Assembly: GCA_030148045.1 (NCBI GenBank)
Contig: JASBUE010000071.1
Span: forward strand, 1-18,212
Direction: 5' to 3'
Origin: Candidatus Tenderia sp.
GTDB lineage: Bacteria; Pseudomonadota; Gammaproteobacteria; Tenderiales; Tenderiaceae
Length of the DNA stretch: 18,212 bases
A model generated the notes under the pieces. The model saw only the letters and a program-made list of their open reading frames with translations, was not told the DNA's origin and ran no database searches. Within the stretch, counting starts at the first letter, position 1; every line of letters starts with the position of its first letter. The translations under genes and the position numbers were made by a program. This document shows positions 1-7,361 of the stretch, in pieces.

Positions 1-501
1 ATCGGCATGGTGTTCCAGAAGCCCAACCCCTTCCCAAAATCGATCTGGGAAAACATCGCCTTCGGCCCGAGGATCCACGGAATCGCCAACAACAAGGAGG
101 AACTGAACGGGATCGTCGAGACCAGCCTGAAGAAGACAGGTCTATGGGACGAGGTTAAGGACCGTCTCGACCAGCCCGGCACAGGGCTCTCGGGTGGACA
201 GCAGCAACGCCTCTGTATCGCCCGCACCATTGCCGTCAACCCGGAGGTGATCCTGATGGATGAGCCCTGCTCTGCCCTGGACCCGATCGCCACGGCGAAG
301 ATCGAAGAACTGATGGAGGAGCTGCGCCACCATTACACCATCTGCATCGTCACCCACTCCATGCAGCAGGCGGCACGCGTATCGCAGCGGGTGGCCTATT
401 TTCATCTTGGCGATCTGATCGAGGTCAGCGACACCGAAACCCTGTTTACCAACCCGCGCCACCAGCTGACGGAAGATTACATCACCGGCCGCTTCGGTTA
501 A
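1..501 (+). CDS. pstB: Phosphate ABC transporter ATP-binding protein PstB, first copy (5' truncated by window edge)
   Basis: This is the ATPase subunit of the PstSCAB high-affinity phosphate importer, which powers uptake from the cytoplasmic face of the inner membrane. The reading frame is open from base 1, so the gene starts before the window; about 166 C-terminal residues are visible and the Walker A region is missing. Visible parts are the Q-loop segment (GMVFQKPNPFPKSI), the ABC signature LSGGQQQR, Walker B with its catalytic glutamate (ILMDEPCSALD), the H-loop (IVTHSMQQAARVS) and the PstB-typical end TEDYITGRFG. It is followed after 21 bases by phoU, the usual order. By hand alignment it shares roughly 60-65% of residues with the second PstB at 9045-9884, so the two are paralogues and not a recent duplication. 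The family assignment is very secure; whether pstS, pstC and pstA precede it cannot be seen. Confidence 0.96.
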   Translation: MGMVFQKPNPFPKSIWENIAFGPRIHGIANNKEELNGIVETSLKKTGLWDEVKDRLDQPGTGLSGGQQQRLCIARTIAVNPEVILMDEPCSALDPIATAKIEELMEELRHHYTICIVTHSMQQAARVSQRVAYFHLGDLIEVSDTETLFTNPRHQLTEDYITGRFG

Positions 502-522
502 TTCAGCAATAAGGAATCCGCC

Positions 523-1245
523 ATGTCATACCTGCTTGAAGGCCATACCGTCAAACGCTACGACGGTGATCTGAACGAGCTGCATATGCAAGTCATTCGC
601 ATGGCGGGGCTGGCGCTGGATCAAACCCGGCTGGCACTCAGGGCCCTCAAGGAGGAAGACCTGGCCGCCGCCCGGCGCGTCACCGAGCGGGAAAAAGAGC
701 TGGACAACGACGAACTCAAGATCGATGAAATGATCGTCAACCTGATCGCCACCCGTTCGCCGGTGGCGCTGGACCTGCGCGTCATCATGGCCTTTTCCAA
801 ATCGGTGATCGACCTGGAACGCATCGGCGATCTGGCCACGCGTATCGCCGCTATTTCACTGAATATCTATGACAACGAAAACAACGATCCCAGCAGCCAA
901 CTGCTGCGCGACGTCTTCGTCATGGGCAAGCGTGCCACGGTGCTGCTCGACAACGCCGTCGAGGTGCTCGACACGCTGGATCAGCACAAGGCGCAGCAAC
1001 TGCTGTGCGAACGCGACGAACTCGACGAAGACTTTCGCTCGGCGCTGCGCCGTCTGACCACCTTTGTGATGGAGGATTCACGCAACGTCGGCCACGCCAT
1101 CAACATCGTGCTGATACTCAAGGCCTTCGAGCGCATCGGCGAACATGCCCGCAACCTGGTCGAACAAGCCATCTACATCACCGACGGCATCGATGTCAGA
1201 CACCAGGACATCTCCACCCTGCTTTGCAACACCGAGCCGGAGTGA
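523..1245 (+). CDS. phoU: Phosphate signalling protein PhoU, first copy
   Basis: PhoU is a cytoplasmic all-helical protein that couples the Pst transporter to the PhoR/PhoB two-component system and keeps the Pho regulon off when phosphate is plentiful. The 240-residue length is normal for the family. Two PhoU repeats are visible, each with the family's metal-binding type motif: DLERIGDLATRIA in the first half and AFERIGEHARNLVEQAIYITDG in the second. An AAGGAA ribosome site lies six bases before the ATG, and the gene sits 21 bases after pstB, so the two are surely co-transcribed. It is much more divergent from the second PhoU (9914-10630) than the PstB copies are from each other, which suggests a different signalling partner or an older split. 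An intrinsic terminator follows at 1295-1316. Confidence 0.95.
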   Translation: MSYLLEGHTVKRYDGDLNELHMQVIRMAGLALDQTRLALRALKEEDLAAARRVTEREKELDNDELKIDEMIVNLIATRSPVALDLRVIMAFSKSVIDLERIGDLATRIAAISLNIYDNENNDPSSQLLRDVFVMGKRATVLLDNAVEVLDTLDQHKAQQLLCERDELDEDFRSALRRLTTFVMEDSRNVGHAINIVLILKAFERIGEHARNLVEQAIYITDGIDVRHQDISTLLCNTEPE

Positions 1246-1294
1246 GTTTCCCTAAAGGATGATCCATAAATCGATGGATTATCATTGCCCTTGG

Positions 1295-1316
1295 CCCCGC
1301 TTGCGGGGTTTTTTTT
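1295..1316 (+). terminator. Intrinsic terminator after the first pstB-phoU
   Basis: A GC-only stem, CCCCG paired with CGGGG around a CTTG tetraloop (1295-1308), runs straight into eight T residues (1309-1316). It lies about 50 bases after the phoU stop and separates the phosphate module from the membrane-protein genes that follow. Confidence 0.9.
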
Positions 1317-1387
1317 CAATTCAATTGCACGCCATACTACTCTTGTGACAAGGTAAGGTGAATTCGGCTGCCAAGGGAGCAAACAGG

Positions 1388-1771
1388 ATGAATTTCGAAA
1401 AGGTTGTGTTCGGGTTTTTTATCGTGCTGGCCTTGACACTGAACTTCGGCTTTTTCATCGGCGATATCGACAACCCCGACCATCATAATGTCTACGAACT
1501 GTTCTCCGCCCTGGTGATCAGCCTGATCGCCACCGTGCTGAAGTTCGGCGAACGCACCCAGATCGGCGCTGTGCTGCTGGCCACCAGCCTGGTAGCCGAC
1601 CTGCAGCTCATCGCCGCGGCCATCGTCTGGGGCGGAGCGATCTATATCACCGAGGTCGGTCTCACGCCCCATGTGATGAGCTCCATCGTTTCGCTGTCCG
1701 GCGGCGCCCTGCTGGCCAACGTCACCTCGGTGGTGCTGCTGATCATCGAAACCGCCACCATGCGCCGCTGA
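1388..1771 (+). CDS. Small multi-pass membrane protein encoded next to a K+ channel (possibly DUF6394)
   Basis: This is a 127-residue, very hydrophobic protein of unknown function. About four membrane segments can be seen: residues 5-24, 36-52, 58-85 and 95-123. Between the first two is an acidic and histidine-bearing stretch (GDIDNPDHHNVYE), and a short polar loop with KFGERTQ lies between the second and third. From memory it resembles the family called DUF6394, found beside TrkA-N channel genes; I could not verify this. The ATG at 1388 was chosen because GGGAG lies eight bases upstream; an in-frame GTG at 1358 would add ten polar residues with a poorer site. The channel gene begins 13 bases after its stop, so co-transcription and a role as channel partner or regulator are reasonable inferences. 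Existence of the gene is secure, function is not. Confidence 0.85.
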   Translation: MNFEKVVFGFFIVLALTLNFGFFIGDIDNPDHHNVYELFSALVISLIATVLKFGERTQIGAVLLATSLVADLQLIAAAIVWGGAIYITEVGLTPHVMSSIVSLSGGALLANVTSVVLLIIETATMRR

Positions 1772-1784
1772 TGCTGAAACCGGC

Positions 1785-3503
1785 ATGCTGATTCGGCCGC
1801 AACAACCCAATTACAAGGTGGTGTCGCTGGTGCTGCGGCGCATGCGCGCGCCGCTGATCGTGTTGATCAGCGCCTATGCCGTCTCGGTGCTGGGGCTGGT
1901 ATTGATCCCGGGCGTGGATGATCAGGGTCAGCCCTGGCAGATGAGCTTTTTCCACGCCTTTTACTTTGTCAGCTACATGGCCACCACCATCGGTTTCGGT
2001 GAAATCCCCTACCCCTTCACCGATGCCCAGCGCATGTGGACCACCTTTACCGTTTATTTGACGGTGATCTCATGGCTCTACGCCATCGGCAAGATCCTGG
2101 CCCTGGCCCAGGACCCGGCGTTGCAGCGCGCCGTGATTGAAAACCGCTTTATCCGCAATGTGCGTCAGGTCTGCGATCCTTTCTATCTTGTCTGCGGCTA
2201 CGGCGACACCGGCAGCCTGATCACCAAGGCACTGACCCAGCGCGGCCTGCGCGCCGTGGTCATCGATATCAAGCAGGACCGCATCAACGAGTTGCTGCTC
2301 ACCGAGCTGGATGTCTATGTTCCCGGCCTGTGCGCCGACGCCGGCGATCCCAATACCTTACACAATGCCGGGCTCAAGTCGCCCTTCTGCGTCGGCATCC
2401 TGGCCCTGACCAATAGCGATCACACCAACCTGGAAATCGCCATCAGCGGTAAGCTGCTCAAGCCCTCCTTGCGGGTGATCTGCCGCGCCGAAACCGATTC
2501 GACCCAGGCCAACATGGCCTCCTTCGGCACCGACCATGTCATCAACCCTTTCGAGGCCTTTGCTGAAGAGATGGCCACCGCGCTGCATTCGCCCGAGCTG
2601 CACATGATCTTGGACTGGCTGACCCAGCTGCCGCAAACCAGCCTCAATCGTCACAAGCCGCCGCCGCAGGGCCACTGGATCCTTTGCGGCTACGGCCGCT
2701 TCGGCCGCTCCATGGAGCAACACCTCGAACACCAGGGGGTTTCCACCACCATCGTCGAGGCCGATCCGGTCGGCACCGGGTGCGAGGGCGAGTGCATCGT
2801 CGGCAAAGGCACCGAGGCCGTCACCCTGCTGGCCGCCGGGGTGAAAAACGCCGCCGGTATCGTCGCCGGCACCAATGACGATGCCGATAATCTCTCCATC
2901 CTGATGACCGCAAAGGCGCTGAATCCAGAGCTCTATACCGTGGCGCGGCAAAACCGGCGCAGCAACGACATGATCTTCGAGGCGATCAGTAGCGACCACG
3001 TCATGCAGTACAGCGAGGTGGTTACTCTGAAGGTGCTGGCCCTGGTCACCACCCCGCTGTTGTACGATTTTCTGCGCCTGTTACGGCAACAAGGCAATGA
3101 GCTGGCGCGCGAGCTGGTGCCGCAGATCGAACAGGTATCCGACAGTATCGTGCCGGATATCTGGACCCTGCATATCAATTACAAATCGGCGCTGGCCGTG
3201 ACCCATGCCATCGAGAACGGCCGCACTATCCGGCTGGGCCATCTCACCAGCGATCCGCGCGACCGCCAGCGCCAGTTGCGCTGCCTGCCGCTGTTGATCC
3301 GGCGCGGTGACGAATCCATCCTGCTGCCCGAGGTCAACGAGCGTATCGAGGCGGGCGACCAGGTCCTGCTATGCGGTCGCTATGGCAGCCATGAATTGAT
3401 GAAGTGGACGCTGCAGAACCATAACGCCCTGCGCTATGTCGAAACCGGCGAAACCCGTCCCGACGGCCATGTCTGGCGCTGGTTCGCACGGCGGCGTTCA
3501 TGA
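1785..3503 (+). CDS. Two-helix potassium channel with two RCK (TrkA-N) domains
   Basis: This 572-residue protein looks like an inner-membrane K+ channel gated by cytoplasmic nucleotide-binding domains. TM1 is near residues 24-42, followed by a pore helix and the selectivity filter TTIGFGE (67-73), then TM2 near 86-108. The first TrkA-N Rossmann domain starts with GYGDTG (138-143) and the second with GYGRFG (302-307). A TrkA-C-like end is suggested by VNERIEAGDQVLLCG near the C-terminus. Having both RCK domains in one chain means a tetramer would carry all eight needed for a gating ring. The filter differs from the canonical TVGYGD. The ATG at 1785 lies 13 bases after the small membrane gene, and the stop overlaps the endonuclease V start in ATGA. 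Channel identity is secure; the gating ligand is unknown, and a non-selective cation channel remains possible. Confidence 0.92.
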   Translation: MLIRPQQPNYKVVSLVLRRMRAPLIVLISAYAVSVLGLVLIPGVDDQGQPWQMSFFHAFYFVSYMATTIGFGEIPYPFTDAQRMWTTFTVYLTVISWLYAIGKILALAQDPALQRAVIENRFIRNVRQVCDPFYLVCGYGDTGSLITKALTQRGLRAVVIDIKQDRINELLLTELDVYVPGLCADAGDPNTLHNAGLKSPFCVGILALTNSDHTNLEIAISGKLLKPSLRVICRAETDSTQANMASFGTDHVINPFEAFAEEMATALHSPELHMILDWLTQLPQTSLNRHKPPPQGHWILCGYGRFGRSMEQHLEHQGVSTTIVEADPVGTGCEGECIVGKGTEAVTLLAAGVKNAAGIVAGTNDDADNLSILMTAKALNPELYTVARQNRRSNDMIFEAISSDHVMQYSEVVTLKVLALVTTPLLYDFLRLLRQQGNELARELVPQIEQVSDSIVPDIWTLHINYKSALAVTHAIENGRTIRLGHLTSDPRDRQRQLRCLPLLIRRGDESILLPEVNERIEAGDQVLLCGRYGSHELMKWTLQNHNALRYVETGETRPDGHVWRWFARRRS

Positions 3504-4171
3504 GCCGCTATCGCGCCCCCCATGCCTGGGAGCTCACTCCCCGGGAGGCGGTTCAGGTACAGAAAGAGCTGGCGGTGCGGGTAATCAGCAAGGATGACTT
3601 CGGCACGGTGGCGCGTGTCGCCGGCACCGACGTCGGCTTCGAGGACGACAACCGCATCACCCGCGCCGCGGTGGCCGTGCTCAGCTATCCGCTATTGCAG
3701 CCCTTGGAACAGGCCATCGCCCGCCGGCCGACCACGTTTCCCTACATCCCGGGCCTGCTTTCCTTCCGTGAAATCCCCGCCGTGTTGGACGCGTTAAACA
3801 CGCTGAAACAAGCCCCCGATCTGCTGCTCTGCGACGGCCAGGGCCTGGCCCACCCGCGCCGCTTCGGCATCGCCTCCCACCTGGGCGTCATTACCGGCCT
3901 GCCCAGCATCGGGGTGGGCAAGACGCGCCTGATCGGGCGCCACGGCCCGGTGCCGGAACACAAGGGCGGCTGGACGCCGTTAACGGATGGCGATGAAATC
4001 GTCGGCGCGGTATTGCGTACCCGCGAGGGGGTAAAACCACTTTATATCTCCCTCGGCCACCGCATCAGTCTGGAGAGCGCCATCGGTTTCGTGATGGGCT
4101 GTGTGACGCGTTACAAGCTGCCCGAGACCACCCGTCGGGCGCACCGGCTGGCCTCAGGTCCACCAGTTTGA
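3500..4171 (+). CDS. nfi: Endonuclease V (deoxyinosine 3' endonuclease)
   Basis: Endonuclease V cuts DNA one bond 3' of deoxyinosine and other deaminated bases, starting alternative excision repair. At 223 residues it has the normal bacterial length. The Mg2+-binding acidic residues are visible as D44 in AGTDVG, E91 in FREIP and D112 in LCDGQG. The PYIP wedge motif, which reads the lesion strand, is at 81-84. The SIGVGKTRL segment (K141) and the C-terminal GHRISLESA motif are also present, so the enzyme looks intact. Its start overlaps the channel stop (ATGA at 3500-3503), implying translational coupling to an unrelated membrane protein. Its last 18 bases overlap the convergent SH3-protein gene. 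Confidence 0.96.
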   Translation: MSRYRAPHAWELTPREAVQVQKELAVRVISKDDFGTVARVAGTDVGFEDDNRITRAAVAVLSYPLLQPLEQAIARRPTTFPYIPGLLSFREIPAVLDALNTLKQAPDLLLCDGQGLAHPRRFGIASHLGVITGLPSIGVGKTRLIGRHGPVPEHKGGWTPLTDGDEIVGAVLRTREGVKPLYISLGHRISLESAIGFVMGCVTRYKLPETTRRAHRLASGPPV

Positions 4172-4831
4172 GGTACCCCGGCGCCGCAGCCGTGGCAGAA
4201 CCAGCCCCAGGATAACGCCCACCACCAGCACGCCCGAACCGGCCATGAACCACTTCTGCACGCTGCTGTTGCGCAGGGTCCGGTTTTCACCGGCCAGGCG
4301 CGTGTTCTCCGCGGTGAGCCGCGTCACGGTGGCGCTCAGGCGTTTGTTTTCGCTTTCCAGTTCCATGGGCCTGGCGGCGATGTCCTTCAGCCTTTCGTTC
4401 TCCGCCGCCACGGTTTCATGCGTTTGTCTGAGTTCGCGCTGTTCCCGCACCAATGCACTGTGGGCCTGTGTCAGCCCGCGGTTGTCGGCCAGCAGTTTTT
4501 TGTTCTCCGCCTCCAGACGTTCCGCCTTGCGTTGGGCCTCATCCAGCAACAGCCCGGCGGGCGGTGTGTCGGCCAGGTACCAGCTTCTGACCCAGCCTTC
4601 GGTGCCGTCCTCGGTCCTGATGCGGGCAAATTCACCGCCCGCGCCTTCCTCCAGCAATTCAACGCGGGTGCCCGACGGTAATGATTTCAGAATCCGGAAC
4701 TCATCCCCCTGACCGGCACGGAGGGTAATGATAAGATGGTCGCTGACGTAGCGGGTGGTAGTATCGGCGGCGGCGGTCCCCAGCGAAATCAGCAGGGCCA
4801 GGGTCGCCACTATTTTTCTCTTCACATGCAT
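4154..4831 (-). CDS. SH3-domain, coiled-coil, membrane-anchored protein (TIGR04211 / YgiM type)
   Basis: This is a cell-envelope protein of about 225 residues in the family of E. coli YgiM; its precise role is unknown. A signal peptide is visible at the N-terminus (KRKIVATLALLISLGTAAA). A bacterial SH3 domain covers roughly residues 25-90, with VSDHLIITLRAG and the late EGWVRSWYL motif. A long charged coiled coil follows (about 100-190), then one C-terminal transmembrane helix (FMAGSGVLVVGVILGLVLP) with a basic tail. The layout predicts a periplasmic SH3 head held off the inner membrane by a coil. The frame stays open to 4930, but that extension is polar, would bury the signal peptide, and covers the likely promoter. 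ATG 4831 is preferred; GTG 4840 is a close alternative, and GGAG lies just before both. The gene overlaps nfi tail to tail by 18 bases. Confidence 0.88.
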   Translation of the reverse strand: MHVKRKIVATLALLISLGTAAADTTTRYVSDHLIITLRAGQGDEFRILKSLPSGTRVELLEEGAGGEFARIRTEDGTEGWVRSWYLADTPPAGLLLDEAQRKAERLEAENKKLLADNRGLTQAHSALVREQRELRQTHETVAAENERLKDIAARPMELESENKRLSATVTRLTAENTRLAGENRTLRNSSVQKWFMAGSGVLVVGVILGLVLPRLRRRGTSNWWT

Positions 4832-4912
4832 CGATTTCACGGTCTCCAAAAATCGATTCTTGCAGCGCTCAGCGGTGCGTATCCTTCTCAAAAAGGTCTT
4901 TGTAGAAAAATC

Positions 4913-4941
4913 ATTATAGCCACATTGCAATACCTTGTATA
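4913..4941 (-). promoter_or_regulatory. Predicted sigma-70 promoter for the SH3-protein gene
   Basis: On the - strand a perfect TATAAT (4913-4918 on the + strand) lies 17 bases from TATACA (4936-4941, four of six matches to TTGACA). Transcription would begin near 4906, giving a leader of about 75 bases before the ATG at 4831. Prediction from sequence only. Confidence 0.5.
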
Positions 4942-5031
4942 AAATCGTCGCACGCAGCGAGGCACAGAATTGCGGCTCGCTTTCTCAAGAATAATCATAT
5001 AATTATAATAATTTCATTACGTTAAAAATGG

Positions 5032-5065
5032 TTGTCACAAAACTGTCATAAATGCAAAGTATGAT
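5032..5065 (+). promoter_or_regulatory. Pho box and -10 element of the pstC operon
   Basis: Two direct 7-base half-sites, TTGTCAC (5032-5038) and CTGTCAT (5043-5049), are separated by AAAA, the 11-base periodicity of PhoB binding sites. The second half-site is followed by AAAT, as in the E. coli consensus. TATGAT (5060-5065), five of six matches to a -10, lies ten bases after the second half-site, so the Pho box replaces the -35 as in class II PhoB promoters. The 50 bases upstream (4981-5030) are very A+T-rich, like an UP element. Transcription would start near 5072, with AAGGA (5079-5083) as ribosome site for the pstC ATG at 5095. This predicts induction by phosphate starvation. Confidence 0.88.
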
Positions 5066-5094
5066 GCGCTGCACATTTAAGGACGTCTATTTTC

Positions 5095-7353
5095 ATGGCC
5101 ACAGCCCTGCCACCCATTGATTCCCCCGCCAGCCAACGCCACCGCAAAATACGGCGGCTCAAGGACCTGCTGGCGAAATACATGATCGGCGTGGGCGGCC
5201 TGGGGGTAATCGCGGCCGTGGCCCTGATCTTCTTCTATCTGGTCTATGTGGTGTTTCCCCTGTTCCTGTCCGGCAGCCTGGAGGTGGAGGCACGCTATCC
5301 GACCCCCGCGGCGGACGGCGAAACCGTACTGCTGGCCATGGAGGAACAGGCCGAGATCGCCGTCCGTTTCGACGACCGCGGCAGGGTGACCTTTTTCAGC
5401 ACCGGCGACGGCAGGGTCATCGACACGGTTACAACGGCGCTGCCGCCGGGCACGGCGATCACCAGCTTCGCCGCCGCCACGCCCGACAGCCGCATCGTCG
5501 CCTACGGCCTGGACGACGGCACGGCCTTGGTGCTGCGCCACAACTACAAGGTCAGCTACCCCAACAACATACGCACCATCACACCCTTCATCGATTATCC
5601 GCTGGGCGAGGAGCCCATCGTGGTGGACGGGCGGGAGCGGGCCCTGAGCAGGCTCGTTATCCAGAACGGTGAAGAACAGGCCATCATCAGCGCCATTACC
5701 GGCGACGGCGAACTGCTGCTGACCAATATCCAGAAGGAGGTCTCGTTTCTGAGCGACGCGGTCGAAATCGAGGTGGACACCACCCCCGTCACAACGGCGG
5801 CGGCGAAATTCAGCTTCATGCTGCTGGACAAGATGATGGACGTGCTTTACCTGGCCACCGCCCGGGGCGAGGTGACGGCCTACGATGTCAACGATCCCGC
5901 CGCACCCGAAGCGCTGGAGACGCTGAACCTGCTGGCGCGGCAGTCCGAACTCACCAGCTTTGAATTTCTGACCGGCGACATCTCCATCCTGGCGGGTGAC
6001 AGCAGGGGCAATATCAGCCAGTGGTTTCCGGTCATGGACGCACAGGGCGTCCCCCGGCTGACCCGCATCCGGGATTTCGAGCTGGCGTCGGCCGCCATCA
6101 CCGGCATCAGCACCGAGCATGCGCGCAAGGGCTTTCTGGCGGTGGACCGCACGGGGCGCCTCGGCATCTTTCACACCACCGCCGAGCAGACCATCCTCAC
6201 CGAGCAGCTGAGCGACGTGGCGGCGCGGCAGGTGGCCATCGCGCCGCGCGCCAATGCCGCCCTGATCGAGGACGCCCAAGACCGTCTCACCTTCGTCCGC
6301 CTGCACAATGAACACCCGGAGGTCTCCTGGTCATCGCTGTGGGGCAAGGTTTGGTATGAAAGTTACGAGGAACCGGCCTATGTCTGGCAGTCCTCGTCGG
6401 CCAGTAACGATTTCGAGCCCAAATTCAGCCTGGTGCCGATCTCCTTCGGCACCATCAAGGCGGCCTTTTACGCCATGCTGTTCGCCATTCCCCTGGCCAT
6501 CTTCGGTGCCATCTACACCGCCTATTTTATGACGCCGCGAATGCGTTCCATGATCAAACCGACCATCGAGATCATGGAGGCGCTGCCCACGGTGATACTC
6601 GGCTTTCTCGCCGGCCTGTTGCTGGCGCCGCTGTTGGAACAGTACCTCCCGGCCATGCTGGCCCTGCTGTTGCTGCTGCCGCTGTCGGTCATCGGCGCCA
6701 GTTATGTCTGGCACAAGCTGCCGCCCCGTATTCTGAACTCGGTGCCCGACGGCTGGCTGGCGGCCCTGCTGATCCCGCTTATCCTGCTGGTGGCATGGTT
6801 TGCCTTCGCCCTCAATCATCCCCTGGAGCTGTGGCTGTTCGGCGGCAATACCCAACAGTGGCTGGACCGTGAACTGGGCATCAGCTTCGACCAGCGCAAC
6901 TCGATGGTGGTGGGTATCGCCATGGGTTTTGCCGTCATCCCGACCATCTTCTCCATTACCGAGGACGCCATCTTCGGTGTCCCCAGGCATCTGACCAATG
7001 GCTCGCTGGCCCTAGGCGCCACCACCTGGCAGACGCTCACCCGGGTTGTTATCCTGACCGCCAGCCCCGGCATCTTTTCGGCCGTGATGATCGGTTTCGG
7101 CCGCGCCGTGGGTGAAACCATGATCGTACTCATGGCGACGGGCAACACACCGGTGATGGATTTCAGCATCTTTCAGGGCATGCGGACCCTGTCGGCCAAC
7201 ATCGCAGTGGAGATGCCGGAATCGGAAGTGGACAGCACCCACTACCGGGTATTGTTTCTAGCCGCCCTGGTGTTGTTCTTATTCACCTTCTTCTTTAATA
7301 CGATCGCTGAGGTGGTGCGTCAGCGTCTGCGTAAGAAATACAGTTCGTTGTAA
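5095..7353 (+). CDS. pstC: Phosphate ABC transporter permease PstC, long form
   Basis: PstC is one of the two inner-membrane permease subunits of the Pst phosphate importer. At 752 residues it is over twice the size of E. coli PstC, but it resembles the long form known from Pseudomonas and relatives. TM1 spans about 31-56. Residues 60 to about 445 form a large periplasmic domain with repeated blade-like patterns such as VAYGLDDGTALVLRHN, LAGDSRGNISQWFPVMD and LAVDRTGRLGIFHT, which look like a beta-propeller. The permease domain follows, with the EAA loop around 632-655 (GSLALGATTWQTLTRVVIL) that docks onto PstB. An extra segment near 560-600, including the hydrophobic WLAALLIPLILLVAWFAFAL, is inserted in the permease core. 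It is the first gene of the Pho-box operon, with pstA eight bases downstream. Confidence 0.94.
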   Translation: MATALPPIDSPASQRHRKIRRLKDLLAKYMIGVGGLGVIAAVALIFFYLVYVVFPLFLSGSLEVEARYPTPAADGETVLLAMEEQAEIAVRFDDRGRVTFFSTGDGRVIDTVTTALPPGTAITSFAAATPDSRIVAYGLDDGTALVLRHNYKVSYPNNIRTITPFIDYPLGEEPIVVDGRERALSRLVIQNGEEQAIISAITGDGELLLTNIQKEVSFLSDAVEIEVDTTPVTTAAAKFSFMLLDKMMDVLYLATARGEVTAYDVNDPAAPEALETLNLLARQSELTSFEFLTGDISILAGDSRGNISQWFPVMDAQGVPRLTRIRDFELASAAITGISTEHARKGFLAVDRTGRLGIFHTTAEQTILTEQLSDVAARQVAIAPRANAALIEDAQDRLTFVRLHNEHPEVSWSSLWGKVWYESYEEPAYVWQSSSASNDFEPKFSLVPISFGTIKAAFYAMLFAIPLAIFGAIYTAYFMTPRMRSMIKPTIEIMEALPTVILGFLAGLLLAPLLEQYLPAMLALLLLLPLSVIGASYVWHKLPPRILNSVPDGWLAALLIPLILLVAWFAFALNHPLELWLFGGNTQQWLDRELGISFDQRNSMVVGIAMGFAVIPTIFSITEDAIFGVPRHLTNGSLALGATTWQTLTRVVILTASPGIFSAVMIGFGRAVGETMIVLMATGNTPVMDFSIFQGMRTLSANIAVEMPESEVDSTHYRVLFLAALVLFLFTFFFNTIAEVVRQRLRKKYSSL

Positions 7354-7361
7354 AGCCTAAA

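Noticed and set aside
1343..1351. Short palindrome TTGTGACAA upstream of the small membrane protein gene
   Set aside because: Nine bases is too short to claim an operator without further copies; it could arise by chance.
5077..6315. A 412-codon open frame on the - strand opposite pstC
   Set aside because: It is an antisense shadow of a high-GC gene: composition is rich in Gly, Gln, His and Asp without family motifs, while the + strand frame is a clear PstC behind a Pho box.
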